Positions 26,563 through 36,900 of a stretch of 54,993 nt of DNA are shown piece after piece. Position numbers and translations under genes: made by a program. Origin of the DNA: Geitlerinema sp. S16 (GTDB taxonomy: Bacteria; Cyanobacteriota; Cyanobacteriia; Cyanobacteriales; Geitlerinemataceae); NCBI GenBank assembly GCA_011390275.1, contig JAABST010000030.1:1-54993 (forward strand), written 5' to 3'. The notes beneath the pieces are model-generated. The model had not been told where the DNA came from, searched no databases, and worked only from the letters and a program-made list of their open reading frames with translations. Position 1 is the first letter of the stretch. Each line of letters begins with the position of its first letter.

Positions 26563-26926
26563 CCAGTTCGATCTCGATCGCCCTAATCTCAGGTGAGCCT
26601 CCGGCCACTAGGCAGATCGCCATTGCCAACCATTGCAGAACAATAGCCCTCTATTATTAGAAATATATGAAGATAAAAACTGTAGTCCCGATCGCAGTTC
26701 GATCAGCTTCCACAATCCAGACGCCTATTTAACGCTGACTTTCCAGGCTGAAATTAACCGCTGAAATGAACCATCGTGCAAGGCAAGCTCCAGCATGTTC
26801 TCAATCCGCGATCACGGACAACTGTAACTAAAAACCTAAGATTTTGATCCGCGAGCCAGACGAAATTTCTGCGTATATCCTAGGATTGATGGCACTTGCC
26901 GCACGACGCTTACGAGAATTCATCCC
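26563..26926. other. Intergenic region between divergent channel and pilT genes
   Basis: The 364 bases should contain the promoters of both divergent genes. An AT-rich patch (26645-26690) is the most promoter-like part. I see no gene, terminator or clear operator, and no strong ribosome-binding site before either start. Confidence 0.4.
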
Positions 26927-28141
26927 ATGCCCGAGCGTAACCCACTTCCAAACACGCGCGTTCACCAGCCGCCGCCACCACCGTCGAACCTCCCTGGACG
27001 CCCCTCAACTTTCGATACACCCGACCCTTCCGCTCAACCAAGCGTTGCCGCGATGGTACGGGCAGCATACAACGAGAAAGCATCGGACATTCATGTCCGC
27101 GTTGGCGAAGTTCCACGCTTCCGGATTCGCGGCAAGCTCGTGCGCTCAGAACATCTCCCCGCGACAACACCACAAATTTTGCTGCACTATCTCAGCGAGA
27201 TTTTAACCCCCGAGCAGCGCGAACAATTTAAGCGCCAAAAGGAAATTGACTCGGCGGTGTTTTATCCCAAGCTGGTTCGCTGCCGGATTAATTGCTTTGA
27301 AACCCTGACCGGCCCCGCGATCGTGATTCGACTGATTCCGCTCAAAATTCCGACGATCGATCAGCTCCGTCTCCCAGAAGTTCTGAAGGGATTAATCGGG
27401 ATGAGTCAGGGTTTATTGCTTGTAACCGGCCCCACCGGATCGGGCAAATCGACCACGGTAGCCGCCATGATCGACTACCTCAACCGCAACGATTTTAAAC
27501 ACGTGATCTCGATCGAAGACCCGATCGAATACGTCCACCCCTCACGAAACTGCTCGATCTCGCAGCGAGAAATTGGCCTACACGCCCTCGACTTCAAGGA
27601 TGCCCTACGTTCCGCCCTGCGCGAAGATCCCGACGTCATCCTGATTGGGGAAATGCGCGACATCGAAACGATTAACACCGCAATCCAAGCCGCCCAAACC
27701 GGTCACCTCGTCATCGGCACGCTGCACACCCGGAGCGCCGTAGACTCCGTCAACCGCCTGCTCAACCTCTACCCGCCGGATGAGCAGCCGATCATGCGCA
27801 TTCAAATCGTGGAATCTCTCGTCGCGGTTGTCTCGCAGCTACTTTTACCCACCACCGACAACAAGCGCGTCGCCGTTCACGACATCTTGATCAATACGCC
27901 CGCGATGATGGATTACCTCCAACGCGGCGAAGATGACGAAGCCTTCAGCCTCATGAAAAATGATAGTTATGAGGGAATGCAAGTCCTGAATCAAGCACTG
28001 TATCGATGTATTCTCGATGGACAAGTAGCGATCGAGGAAGCCGAGAAAGTATCGCCCGACGTGAGCGAGCTAGAGCGCCTGATGCGAACCGGCGGATTTG
28101 ATGTATCCCAGTCTCCTCGCGAATGGCAATCATCATCTTGA
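26927..28141 (+). CDS. pilT: PilT-type twitching motility ATPase
   Basis: A 404-residue hexameric ATPase that powers retraction of type IV pili from the cytoplasmic face. Features: a Pro-rich N-terminus (residues 1-38); an N-domain with EKASDIHVRVGE and FRIRGKLVR; Walker A GPTGSGKST (about 168-176); the Asp box SIEDPIEYVH; Walker B DVILIGEMRD; and the His box GHLVIGTLHT. The Pro-rich N-terminal extension and length near 400 recall the second PilT copy of cyanobacteria (PilT2-like), linked to phototaxis direction in Synechocystis; that subtype assignment is tentative. Other pilus genes are absent here, as is usual for orphan pilT copies. Confidence 0.9.
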   Translation: MPERNPLPNTRVHQPPPPPSNLPGRPSTFDTPDPSAQPSVAAMVRAAYNEKASDIHVRVGEVPRFRIRGKLVRSEHLPATTPQILLHYLSEILTPEQREQFKRQKEIDSAVFYPKLVRCRINCFETLTGPAIVIRLIPLKIPTIDQLRLPEVLKGLIGMSQGLLLVTGPTGSGKSTTVAAMIDYLNRNDFKHVISIEDPIEYVHPSRNCSISQREIGLHALDFKDALRSALREDPDVILIGEMRDIETINTAIQAAQTGHLVIGTLHTRSAVDSVNRLLNLYPPDEQPIMRIQIVESLVAVVSQLLLPTTDNKRVAVHDILINTPAMMDYLQRGEDDEAFSLMKNDSYEGMQVLNQALYRCILDGQVAIEEAEKVSPDVSELERLMRTGGFDVSQSPREWQSSS

Positions 28142-28201
28142 TCGGCTTAATCAGCTTCGTCGCCGATTCATCTTCTCCGATACAGACCAGACAAAATCAC
28201 C

Positions 28202-28229
28202 GTGATGTCGATCAATTGATTGACATCAC
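28202..28229. terminator. 28-bp near-perfect palindrome downstream of pilT
   Basis: GTGATGTC and GACATCAC frame a 12-base centre that is itself palindromic apart from one mismatched pair. It lies 61 bases after pilT and 195 bases before the Nif11 gene. No T tract follows, so it may be a terminator, an operator of a dimeric regulator, or both. Confidence 0.45.
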
Positions 28230-28423
28230 ACGGCATAATTGATTCGTTGTCACAGCCTTATTGGTTGAAGCTGATCCTGATGATTAGTCTCTAAAACCTT
28301 GGGCATCAATTTCGATGCAATCTGAATATTTACGCGTTCTTTTAAACGTAAAATAGGCAACGATTTTGTATCGTAAATTGATTATTTATTAAGTCCACCT
28401 CTGATCTAAAAAAACTGGCCAAT

Positions 28424-28657
28424 ATGTCAAAAGAAAGTGCAAAGCAGTTCTTACAAGAGGCTGTCAAAAACATGTCATTACGTGATAAGTTCACGGATGT
28501 TCGGACGCCGAAAGAATTTCTTGATATTGCCCAGACGTTAGGCTACAGCTTCACGACAGAAGAACTCGAAATCATTGTCAAAGAGGCCAGCCAAGGAGTT
28601 GAGACACGTCGCCCGACCGGTATTTGGCCGTGGTTACGAACGATTCCTTGGATTTAA
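28424..28657 (+). CDS. Nif11-domain small protein with Trp-rich tail
   Basis: A 77-residue protein. Residues 1-58 match the Nif11 domain: MSKESAKQFLQEAVKN, the FTDVRTPKEFLDIAQTLGYSFT core and EELEIIV. The tail (RRPTGIWPWLRTIPWI) ends in a short Trp/Pro/Ile stretch. Nif11 domains serve as leader peptides of some cyanobacterial ribosomal natural products, but no double-Gly cleavage site, Cys-rich core or modification enzyme is seen here. It may instead be a stand-alone regulatory Nif11 protein. An AT-rich upstream region suggests its own promoter. It converges on the hybrid kinase gene. Confidence 0.8.
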   Translation: MSKESAKQFLQEAVKNMSLRDKFTDVRTPKEFLDIAQTLGYSFTTEELEIIVKEASQGVETRRPTGIWPWLRTIPWI

Positions 28658-28699
28658 CTCATTGATAGCCTTTCTCCCTGCACTCTTAAGGTCTAGGGC

Positions 28700-31600
28700 T
28701 TATATCGAACTGGTTTCGAGTGCCAAGCGTTCCGTTTCACGGACACACTCGGCTTGAATGGCCGTTACCGTTGCGTAATAGGTTCGCGTAAGCTGATCGG
28801 CGATGGTTTCAATTTCGCTCAGATCTCCCGATTTACCCATATCTTCTAGCTCTTTTGAGAGTGAGGATAGCGCCATTGCCCCGATCGCGGCACTCGTTGA
28901 TTTAAGTGAATGGGCATAGTCTTTGAGATCTGGCGCATCTCCACGGGCGATCGCCATGGCGATCCCATCTATCAAGGTCGGTGCTTCTTCGAGATACAGT
29001 TCGAGTAGTTCGACCAGCGCGTCGATATCGCGCAGGTTTTCGAGCATTTGCTCGTCGAGTTCAATCGTGAGGGGTTCGGCTGCGGGTGAGTCGGGCAGAG
29101 CCGGATCGCGATCGCTGGATTGTGCGTCGGTATGTGTGTCGGTATCGGAGGCGAGATCGACATGATTGAGGCGATCCGCAATCATGCCGGTCATGTCGGC
29201 CATGTCGGTCATGTCCGTGGAAACCGTCGCGGTTTGATTCTCACGGCTGTCCGTGCCACTATCGGAGACTAGGCTGGCGATCGCCTCCTGTTCGAGTTCA
29301 GCTTGCGATCGGCGCGGTGCGGATCGTTTGAGCGCTTCGGTTAGCTCGTCGAGGCGAATCGGCTTGCTGATGTAATCATCCATCCCCGCTTCGAGGCAGG
29401 CATCGCGATCGCCTCGCATCGCGTTCGCCGTCAGGGCAATCAAACGCGGACGGCGATCGGGCTGCCAGCGTTGGCAAATCTGCCGCGAGGATTCCAGCCC
29501 ATCCATCACCGGCATTTGCATATCCATCAGCACAACATCGTAATGCTGCCGCGCAACCGCTTCGAGCGCTTCACGTCCATTGCTCACCACATCGGCGCGA
29601 TACCCCAAACGCTGGAGGGTTTGCGTAGCCACTTTTTGGTTGACGATGTTGTCCTCGGCGATCAGAATTTTGAGCGGTAGGCGCGTGGCAAATTCCACAT
29701 CGTAATTGTTCGCGCTAATGGTGGTTCGCACCGTGGGACGACCGCTCAGAACGCCCAGCAGGATGTTGTAGAGCTGCGATTGCTTGATCGGTTTACTGAC
29801 AAAGGCGGCAAATTCGAGTTCGCGATAATGATGGGAACTTTCCCAACCGACGGAGGTTAAAACCACCAGGGGAATCCGTTTGCCTTTTGGATTTTGACGA
29901 ATGCGGCGAGCGAGTTCGATGCCGCTCATTTCCGGCATTTGGACATCGAGAATTGCGAGATCAAAGATTTTGTCGCTCTCCATGGCGGTCAGGGCAGCAC
30001 TAGGCCGATCCACCACCGTTGAATGCATCCCCCAGGATTGGGTTTCGAGGGTCAGAATTTTTCGATTGGTGGGGTTGTCGTCAACGATTAAGACGTGTTT
30101 GTCGATGAGGCTAGAAAAATCAGGAATCTGGGGGGCGATCGAGTCCGCCGGGGCAATTTCGGCGATCACGGTGAAATGGAAGGTCGCGCCCGGTGCGTCG
30201 ATGTTGCTTTTGGGCTGGCGATCGGGGGGCGGATTTCCGGCAAACATGCCTTTGCTATCCACCCACATCCGTCCGCCCATCAGTTCCGCGAGCTGTTTGC
30301 TGATCGCCAAGCCCAGCCCCGTACCGCCGTATTCCCGAGTGGTAGACGCATCCACCTGGGAGAAGGATCGAAACAGTCGATGCATTCGACTGGGTAGGAT
30401 GCCGATGCCGGTATCGCGTACCGAAAATTCCAGCTCATACCGCGTGGTTTTCGCGCTTGAGGATCGATCGTTGGCTGCGTCTGGCACGCTTTTGTCCGGG
30501 CTAGGGAAGGGGAGGGGATCGCTGTTGATCGGCGTCGAGAGGGGACGTACGGAGGTATGGACAATGATTTCGCCCACTGCCGTGAACTTCACGGCGTTAC
30601 CTAACAGGTTCACCAAAATTTGGCGCAGGCGCGTCACATCCCCAAAAATACCGAGGGGGACATTGGCATCCATGAGATAGGCCAACTCCAAACCCTTTTT
30701 GGAGGCACGCGGTGCGACCACATCCAAGCTTTGCTCGATGCAGGTGCGTAGCTCGAAGGGTTGCTGTTCGAGGTCGAGCTGGCCGGATTCGATTTTGGAG
30801 AAGTCCAGAATGTCGTTAATAATCGTCAGTAGAGCGTCACCACTGCTGCGAATGGTTTCAACGAAATCGCCCTGCTCGGGGTTGAGTTGGGTGTCGAGCA
30901 ACAGGCTGGTCATGCCAATTACAGCATTCATCGGGGTGCGAATTTCGTGGCTCATCATTGCCAGAAATTCGCTCTTCGCCTGGGTGGCGGCGAGGGCGCG
31001 ATCGCGAGCTTGAGCCAGATCGGCGGCGGTTTCTTGGCGTTCGATCTCGCCGCCAATCCACTGTGCCATGAGCTTGAGGATTTCGCGATCGACGGGCTTA
31101 AACGGCTCAATCAGGGGCGTACGGCTCGAAAAACTGAGCGTACCGACGATTTCTCCGGCCACAATCACGGGTGTACCGATATACGCCTGAATGGGAAAAT
31201 CGCCAAAACGCGGCACGCTGTCTTGGGAAGACGCCGCCAGAAATTCAAAGTGCAGTGTGTCTTCGGCGGCGATCGTCTGGGCGCAATAGGTGGCGCTGAG
31301 GTCGAAGCGATCGCCGGGTTTTAGCTGGTTCTCGGGTGAGTGGGTTGCAACGATCGTAAACTGCCCAGCTTCGACCCGTGACAGAATGGCGATTTCCATA
31401 CTAAAGCGCTGCAAACCGAGTCGCAGCAGCCCATCGAGCTGGCCGGTGAAGGCCAATTTACGCGACGAGGTGACCTTATAGATAGCGCGAATCGATGCTT
31501 CGCTATCTCGTAATTCTTGCTCGGCCTGCTTGCGTTCCGTAATGTCGCGCGAGACGGCAATTACTTCGAGTACGCGTTTTGTTTTGGGGTCTCGAATCGC

Positions 31601-33055
31601 GCGGCTCGTGGTCTCAAACCAAACAAAATGGCCATCGCGGTGACGAATCTGATAGCTGACCGTTGCGCCTAAGGCTCCTCCCAAATCTGGAAACAGCGGA
31701 AAGAGCGCCCGTTTAACATTTTGCCAATCGCCGAGATCGACCAGATCTGACATTTCACATCCGACGAGTTCATCGGGCGTATAGCCCAGAAGATTTTTGC
31801 TGGCCGGTGAGGCGTAGAGGAAGCGACCGTTTGGCGTTTGGCGGGCGATCAGATCCGTGGCGTTTTCGGCCATGAGCTGATAGCGCTGCTGGGTATCTTC
31901 GCGTTCGACTTGGGCGCGATCGAGGGCGGCGAGCATATTGTTGATCGCGCTGGCGAGCTGGGCGAGTTCGTCTTTGCCCGTGGCTTCGATGCGCATCGCG
32001 AGATCGGCCAATTCACCGACCCGCTCAACATCTCGACTCAGGCGAGCCACGGGTGAAATCACCAAGCGCTCGACGATCAGCAACATCAAGCCGCTAAATA
32101 AAGCGCCGACGATCGCCAGGGTCAAGGTGAAATAGCTGACGCTGGATCGCCCTTGGCGATCGATCTCGCGGGGACTATCGACTCGGATAATGGCGGCGGG
32201 CTGACCGTCGAGATCGCGAATCAGGGTATACCCGGCGATATGCTCGATCGGAGCGTCTGAATTCGCGAGCTGAGGGCGGCGAAAAATGCGATCGGCTCGC
32301 TTGGGAATGCGCAGATCGCCGGTCTCATCGCGCTGAAGCGCCTGGATAAAGAATGAGTTTGGGGTTTCTTGCAGAGCCGTCAGCGCCCGCGCAAAATCAT
32401 CGGGAATGGGCTCGTAGATTGAGATGAGCTTGAGCGACAGTTGCGTGGACTCTTCCAGGATTTGTAACCGCGTCTGATCGAGATAGCGACCGACGGCTAA
32501 GGTTCCGCGAATGGGACCACGGGCATCGCTGGTGACGATCGGTCGTGCAACGAGCAGCATCAGGTCTGACCCCACACTCACGATGCCCTCATGTTCGTCT
32601 TGGGGCGTGCTGTGATCGGTTAACGGCGAGGCTTGACCGCTCTGGGGCGTAAAGAATTCCAGCGCCGCCTTGGGGACGGGGGAGGGGCGTCCGGTATTCG
32701 GGTCGAAGCCTTTTTGAAAAACGACGTGATGGGTGTTGTCAAACAGCACCATGAAATTCAGGTGCAGGTAGGCAAACGTTGTATTGACAAAATTGGATTG
32801 GATGTAATCTTGGGTGGGTCGTTCGACGAAGTCATAGGTATCGTCCCACTCGGCATAATCTTGAGCGATCGTACTCAAGCTCGCAAATTCGGTCGCGATC
32901 GCCTGCTCAACGTGCTCAATATCCTGAAGTACATAGCTTTCTTCGAGCTTATGAACATTTCGGAGCAGCAGAACGGAGGACGTCGCGTACAAGACGACGT
33001 TGAGCGCGATTAAGACCGCACCCACGATAAGTAATGTTTTACGACGTAACTTCAT
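28700..33055 (-). CDS. CHASE4-HAMP-PAS-GAF hybrid sensor histidine kinase with two receivers and HPt
   Basis: A 1451-residue membrane sensor. Order: membrane helix 9-31; extracytoplasmic CHASE4 domain, about 40-295 ([13 protein letters not shown]); membrane helix 307-330; HAMP, about 331-385; PAS/PAC, about 390-510; GAF, about 530-675; HisKA with SHEIRTPMN (phospho-acceptor His703); ATPase domain, about 800-965 (GTGLGLAIS); receiver 1 (Asp1037) and receiver 2 (Asp1178); HPt with [10 protein letters not shown] (His1382). All phosphorelay residues are present, so it can run a His-Asp-His relay. No separate output regulator is encoded nearby. The signal is unknown. A Met-Asp-rich linker lies at about 1280-1296. 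Confidence 0.95.
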   Translation of the reverse strand: MKLRRKTLLIVGAVLIALNVVLYATSSVLLLRNVHKLEESYVLQDIEHVEQAIATEFASLSTIAQDYAEWDDTYDFVERPTQDYIQSNFVNTTFAYLHLNFMVLFDNTHHVVFQKGFDPNTGRPSPVPKAALEFFTPQSGQASPLTDHSTPQDEHEGIVSVGSDLMLLVARPIVTSDARGPIRGTLAVGRYLDQTRLQILEESTQLSLKLISIYEPIPDDFARALTALQETPNSFFIQALQRDETGDLRIPKRADRIFRRPQLANSDAPIEHIAGYTLIRDLDGQPAAIIRVDSPREIDRQGRSSVSYFTLTLAIVGALFSGLMLLIVERLVISPVARLSRDVERVGELADLAMRIEATGKDELAQLASAINNMLAALDRAQVEREDTQQRYQLMAENATDLIARQTPNGRFLYASPASKNLLGYTPDELVGCEMSDLVDLGDWQNVKRALFPLFPDLGGALGATVSYQIRHRDGHFVWFETTSRAIRDPKTKRVLEVIAVSRDITERKQAEQELRDSEASIRAIYKVTSSRKLAFTGQLDGLLRLGLQRFSMEIAILSRVEAGQFTIVATHSPENQLKPGDRFDLSATYCAQTIAAEDTLHFEFLAASSQDSVPRFGDFPIQAYIGTPVIVAGEIVGTLSFSSRTPLIEPFKPVDREILKLMAQWIGGEIERQETAADLAQARDRALAATQAKSEFLAMMSHEIRTPMNAVIGMTSLLLDTQLNPEQGDFVETIRSSGDALLTIINDILDFSKIESGQLDLEQQPFELRTCIEQSLDVVAPRASKKGLELAYLMDANVPLGIFGDVTRLRQILVNLLGNAVKFTAVGEIIVHTSVRPLSTPINSDPLPFPSPDKSVPDAANDRSSSAKTTRYELEFSVRDTGIGILPSRMHRLFRSFSQVDASTTREYGGTGLGLAISKQLAELMGGRMWVDSKGMFAGNPPPDRQPKSNIDAPGATFHFTVIAEIAPADSIAPQIPDFSSLIDKHVLIVDDNPTNRKILTLETQSWGMHSTVVDRPSAALTAMESDKIFDLAILDVQMPEMSGIELARRIRQNPKGKRIPLVVLTSVGWESSHHYRELEFAAFVSKPIKQSQLYNILLGVLSGRPTVRTTISANNYDVEFATRLPLKILIAEDNIVNQKVATQTLQRLGYRADVVSNGREALEAVARQHYDVVLMDMQMPVMDGLESSRQICQRWQPDRRPRLIALTANAMRGDRDACLEAGMDDYISKPIRLDELTEALKRSAPRRSQAELEQEAIASLVSDSGTDSRENQTATVSTDMTDMADMTGMIADRLNHVDLASDTDTHTDAQSSDRDPALPDSPAAEPLTIELDEQMLENLRDIDALVELLELYLEEAPTLIDGIAMAIARGDAPDLKDYAHSLKSTSAAIGAMALSSLSKELEDMGKSGDLSEIETIADQLTRTYYATVTAIQAECVRETERLALETSSI

Positions 33056-33135
33056 GCGGCAAGCACCGACGGTTTAACCTTCGGAACGTTTAGAGATCTA
33101 TCTCGTGCGGACTGCAACCCTGATTTAGTTCAGCT

Positions 33136-33465
33136 TTAGATCGTCTTACGATTTTTACATCCCTGCATTCGTTGTAGCGCGATCGTGGTATTGGATTCCA
33201 CACCACCCTGCAATTTTGACATCCTCCCCGGCCTAAAGGCACGGGGATTCCCTAGCAAGCAAACAAGCTCAGTTGTGTGTTTGGCTTGGGTGATCAGCCG
33301 TTTTTGCAGTTCGGTGCTACTGATAGTTTGACCGTTGGCTTGATATTCCTCCTGTCGTCGGTGCAGCGCATCGTTAAACACGACTCGTACGCAGCCGAAC
33401 GTCCGCGCCAGCATTCGGCGCTGGGCTATGTTGGGATAGATGCGGTGTCTGTGTCGTGCTTTCAT
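33136..33465 (-). pseudogene. Truncated TnpB (OrfB) of an IS200/IS605 element
   Basis: From ATG 33465 the first ~62 residues match the N-terminus of IS605-type TnpB: KARHRHRIYPN, RMLARTFGCVRVVFNDAL and ITQAKHT. Normal TnpB has about 400 residues including RuvC and zinc-finger parts; none remain. The frame then runs straight through the non-coding right end of the element (GNPRAFRPGRM is the translated end hairpin) and into flanking DNA to 33136. The deletion joins the tnpB 5' part directly to the right end. No activity is expected. Confidence 0.8.
33219..33465 (-). mobile_element. Internally deleted IS200/IS605 element, including right-end hairpin
   Basis: The leftward strand carries the tnpB start at one side. 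On the other is the typical right-end structure, GAATCCCCGTGCCTTTAGG followed by CCGGGGAGGATGTCAA, as a hairpin at 33223-33253. In intact elements this end also forms the 3' part of the omega RNA that guides TnpB. The left boundary is not certain; it may extend to about 33560, past the dispersed hairpin repeat. TnpA is absent, so any movement would need a transposase in trans. Confidence 0.7.
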
Positions 33466-33517
33466 TGGCTGTGCTGACCCTCGCTTTCGATGTTACACAA
33501 TCCGTCCTAGAAGCCTG

Positions 33518-33537
33518 CCCTGAGCGGAGTCGAAGGG
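33518..33537. repeat. Dispersed hairpin repeat, copy 2 (CCC/GGG stem)
   Basis: It has the same core TGAGCGGAGTCGA as copies 1 and 3, but the flanking arms are CCC and GGG instead of GCAC and GTGC, so pairing is kept while sequence changes. It lies just upstream of the truncated tnpB start. Confidence 0.7.
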
Positions 33538-33965
33538 GACGGGGCTTTAGACCCTTATTTTTTTGGTAAACGCCGCCGATCCGCATAAGTATTGACTCGG
33601 CTTCACAAAACATTGCTTAACACATGGTTTAATTCTGGTGATCCAGCACCAGATCCGCTTGCGGTCAGAGGATGTCTTGTTGTCTGCGTAGCGTCACGAT
33701 CGAGACGATCTTTGACATTAGCCTCTAACATCAACGATAAAATTCAAAACAATCTCGACCCAATTGATTTGAAACTTTGCAAGTACCGGTTTTTGTTTTT
33801 ATATCGATCAACGAGATGCTTTGACTAGTTTAATCGTTTGCAAAATAGATCACGCAGAATTCCAAGGAAATAGCGCAAAATATGTAGGGCTGGAGCGAAA
33901 CGTTTCAAGGTACGAACAACAGCGCACGATGCAAACCGTCTGACGAAGCGACAAAGGGTGCAAGG
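33538..33965. other. Gene-free region upstream of the TamB-like gene
   Basis: It starts with GGGGCTTTAGACCC and a T-rich run (33542-33571) that may mark the outer boundary of the IS remnant. The rest, to 33965, is moderately AT-rich and lacks HIP1, and should contain the promoter of the 6-kb TamB-like gene. The 78-codon rightward frame at 33592-33828 has no protein-like character. Confidence 0.4.
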
Positions 33966-36900
33966 ATGAATGGCGATCGCGAGCAGGAACAACGGATCAT
34001 CACACGTCTCTGGGCTTGGCTGTTACGCCCGAAGGTGCTGCTAGCGCTGGGTGGGGTGAGTGTGGTCGCGATCGTGGCGATGTATTGGGCGATTATTGAG
34101 ACGGCAAAACGCCTCGTGCCGCCGATCGCCGAGCGCGAGATTGAAAAAATTCTGAATCGAGATATTAACGTCGGTGAATTTGAGCGGCTATCCCTGTCCG
34201 GGTTGCGTCTCTCACAAACGGTCATCCCGACCGCAGCGGGAAACCAAAATAGTCTGGTTGTTGATCAGATTGATGTGCGTTACCAGCCGCTCGGGCTGCT
34301 GTTTGGCCGGTTGCCCATCCAGATCGAAATCACCGGGACACATATCGAGATCGAGCAACTCGAAGATGGATCATGGGCGACGATCGACCTAAATCTACCC
34401 GAACTGCCGGACAGAGAGCCGGTCGAACTGCCCTTCGATCCCCAAGTGGAAGTCGTCCTAAAAGAAGTCGATATTTCGGTGTTGCCCTTGGGCGCACGCG
34501 ATCCGCTGATGGTCGATCTAGAGGCGATCGCCCGAGTTCGCGACAACATTAAAACAGCGGCCTACGAGGTCGATCTCGGCTTTGAGGACGGCACGATCGC
34601 GATTCAGGGGGAGACCCAGATCGAAACCCTGGAAAGCCAAGTTGTGCTGGCGATTCAAGATCTCGACCTCACGAAATTTAACAATCTTCTGCCCCAGGAT
34701 CTAATCTCGCTCGACGGCGGCACGGTGAGCGCGAACCTCAACATTGAGCAGCCCGCAATCCTCGATCCAAACGCGGCAGACCCGATCGCAACGCCGATCA
34801 ATAAGATCAATGACATTAACGACAATAAGAACGATACGACTAACAACGCTGAGACTCATTTCGACCTTGATCGCCTACTCGAACAAATCCCCACGATTCG
34901 CGGCACGCTGGCACTCGATGCCTTTCAAGCCAAGCTCGTCGGAATCCGAGAGCCGATAACGGCGAGTGGCACGCTGCAATTTCAAGGCAATCAACTGCGG
35001 TTTGATCGGGCGATCGCCGAAGCTGGATCGATCGCGGTGAAGCTGGCGGGCAGTGTTAACCGGCGATCGGGATTTGATCTGCGCCTGACCGTGCCGCCGG
35101 TTGAGGTGATCGAGGCGATCACTCTGGTGGACGATCTCGCCAGCGACGCTGAAGCCTTAGCGCCGTTGGTTGATGCAGATTTAACCGCAGAGGTGAACGT
35201 TACCGGCGCGTTTGATGATCCGACGCTCAAGCTGTCGGCGCGTAATGTGACGCCGTGGCAACTCGATCGGCTCAACATTGCCGAATTTCGCACCAACGTA
35301 ACCGCCGATCGCGAGACGCTAACGCTGAACGGATTTCGACTCGCTCCGACAGCGGGCGGGCGCATCCTGGCGCGGGGCGACGCCCAGATCGATCAGCTCA
35401 TCGCCGCGCTTATCGATCCGCCCATAACGGAACAGGCGACGACGAGTCTGAATCGATCGCAACCGCCGTCGGGATTGATCGATCCCGACACTAATCCCAA
35501 GACCAATCCCGATCCCCAAACTCCAGAGCCGATCGATCTTCCCCTCGATACCGTGGAGATCACCGGCAACCTTGACGTTGACTTGCCCCTCGATGCGATC
35601 GCCGCGCCCTACGAGTTGCCTGCCGATGTCGCCCTCGGCAGACTGCGCAGCGTCGCTGAGATTGCGGGAACCCTAACGGAACCAACGGGTTTGCTCAATT
35701 GGGAACTGCCGGGGCTGTCGGTGTTGGGGGAGGCGATCGCCTCATCGGGCGGAGCAAGCCTCGACGGGATCGCCGTGACGCTGCTGGATACGATCATCAC
35801 CCTGGGTGGCGGGCAAATTCTCGCCACGGGCAGCGGCAATCTGGAGACGAACGACTGGACATTTCAGGCTAACGGCACACCGATCGACCTCTCGACGATT
35901 CTGGCAAACCTATCGGGTGATACGGTTCCGCTACGCCTTGAGCTGGCGGCCTTGTCCCTCGGGACGAGCGTTAATACCGTGGATCTATCCAGTCGCGGAC
36001 TCGGCGCGATCGCGGCGAATTTTGATCTGACGGCGGCGATCGAGGATGGGTTTGCCGATGTGCGTTTTGATCTGGCCGACGGCATGATCGATCTGGTCGG
36101 ATCGACCAGTGCGATTAGTCTGGCGGCGCTGCGATCCGATTTGTCTAGCCTGCCCGTAGTATGGCGTGGTGGCCGTTTCGAGTTAGCCACGACGATCGAT
36201 AATGTGCTGACGATCGCCGCAACCCAAACCATCGACGGCATAACTCTGCGGGGTCAGGCCGATATCGGCGTCGGCAGCGGCGGAATTTTGGCGGATGCAC
36301 GCCTCGATGGTGGGCGACTGGTGGCCGGGGCGCGGGGTGGGGCGATTGATCTCGCGGCGATCGCCCGCAGTTTTGGCGCAGACCTGCCCGTCGCAACCCG
36401 CTTGCAGCGCTTGGACGCGACCCTCAATGCCGATATCACCTCGCTGATTGCGGCGGCATCGAGCGGCGACTTTAGCAGCCTGACGCCGAATCTGCGGGCG
36501 AATCTCGACCTTGGCCTGGATGACGGCACGATCGCCGTGACGACGATCGCCGACAGCGTCAATTGGTTCGTCGAAACGACCGGCGATATCCCAGTGTCCG
36601 AAGCGCTGATCGCGAGATTGACCGGTGGTGAGTCCCCCATTAGTAGCCCCGCCTTTCCCCAGGTGGCGAACGTCAATACCCGTTTATCGGGGACGATCGC
36701 GCCCCTGCTGGATCTAGCCATTGCGGGCAACACTGCGCCCTTGGATGTCACGGTCGATCGCTTTTTCCTGGCGCTGGGTGACGAATTTGTCGATGCATCT
36801 GGGGGAATCCGGCTGCGCGATCTGTTAACTCAACCGGATCTCGACGCCGATTTACAAATTGCTGCTGAGTACGACTCCGATCGTCTGCCGATCACCCTGC

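Noticed and set aside
30095..30680. Long rightward frames opposite the hybrid kinase
   Set aside because: Antisense to conserved receiver and ATPase domains; no independent motif.
33592..33828. Rightward 78-codon frame upstream of the TamB-like gene
   Set aside because: No ribosome-binding site, no recognisable motif, unusual composition.
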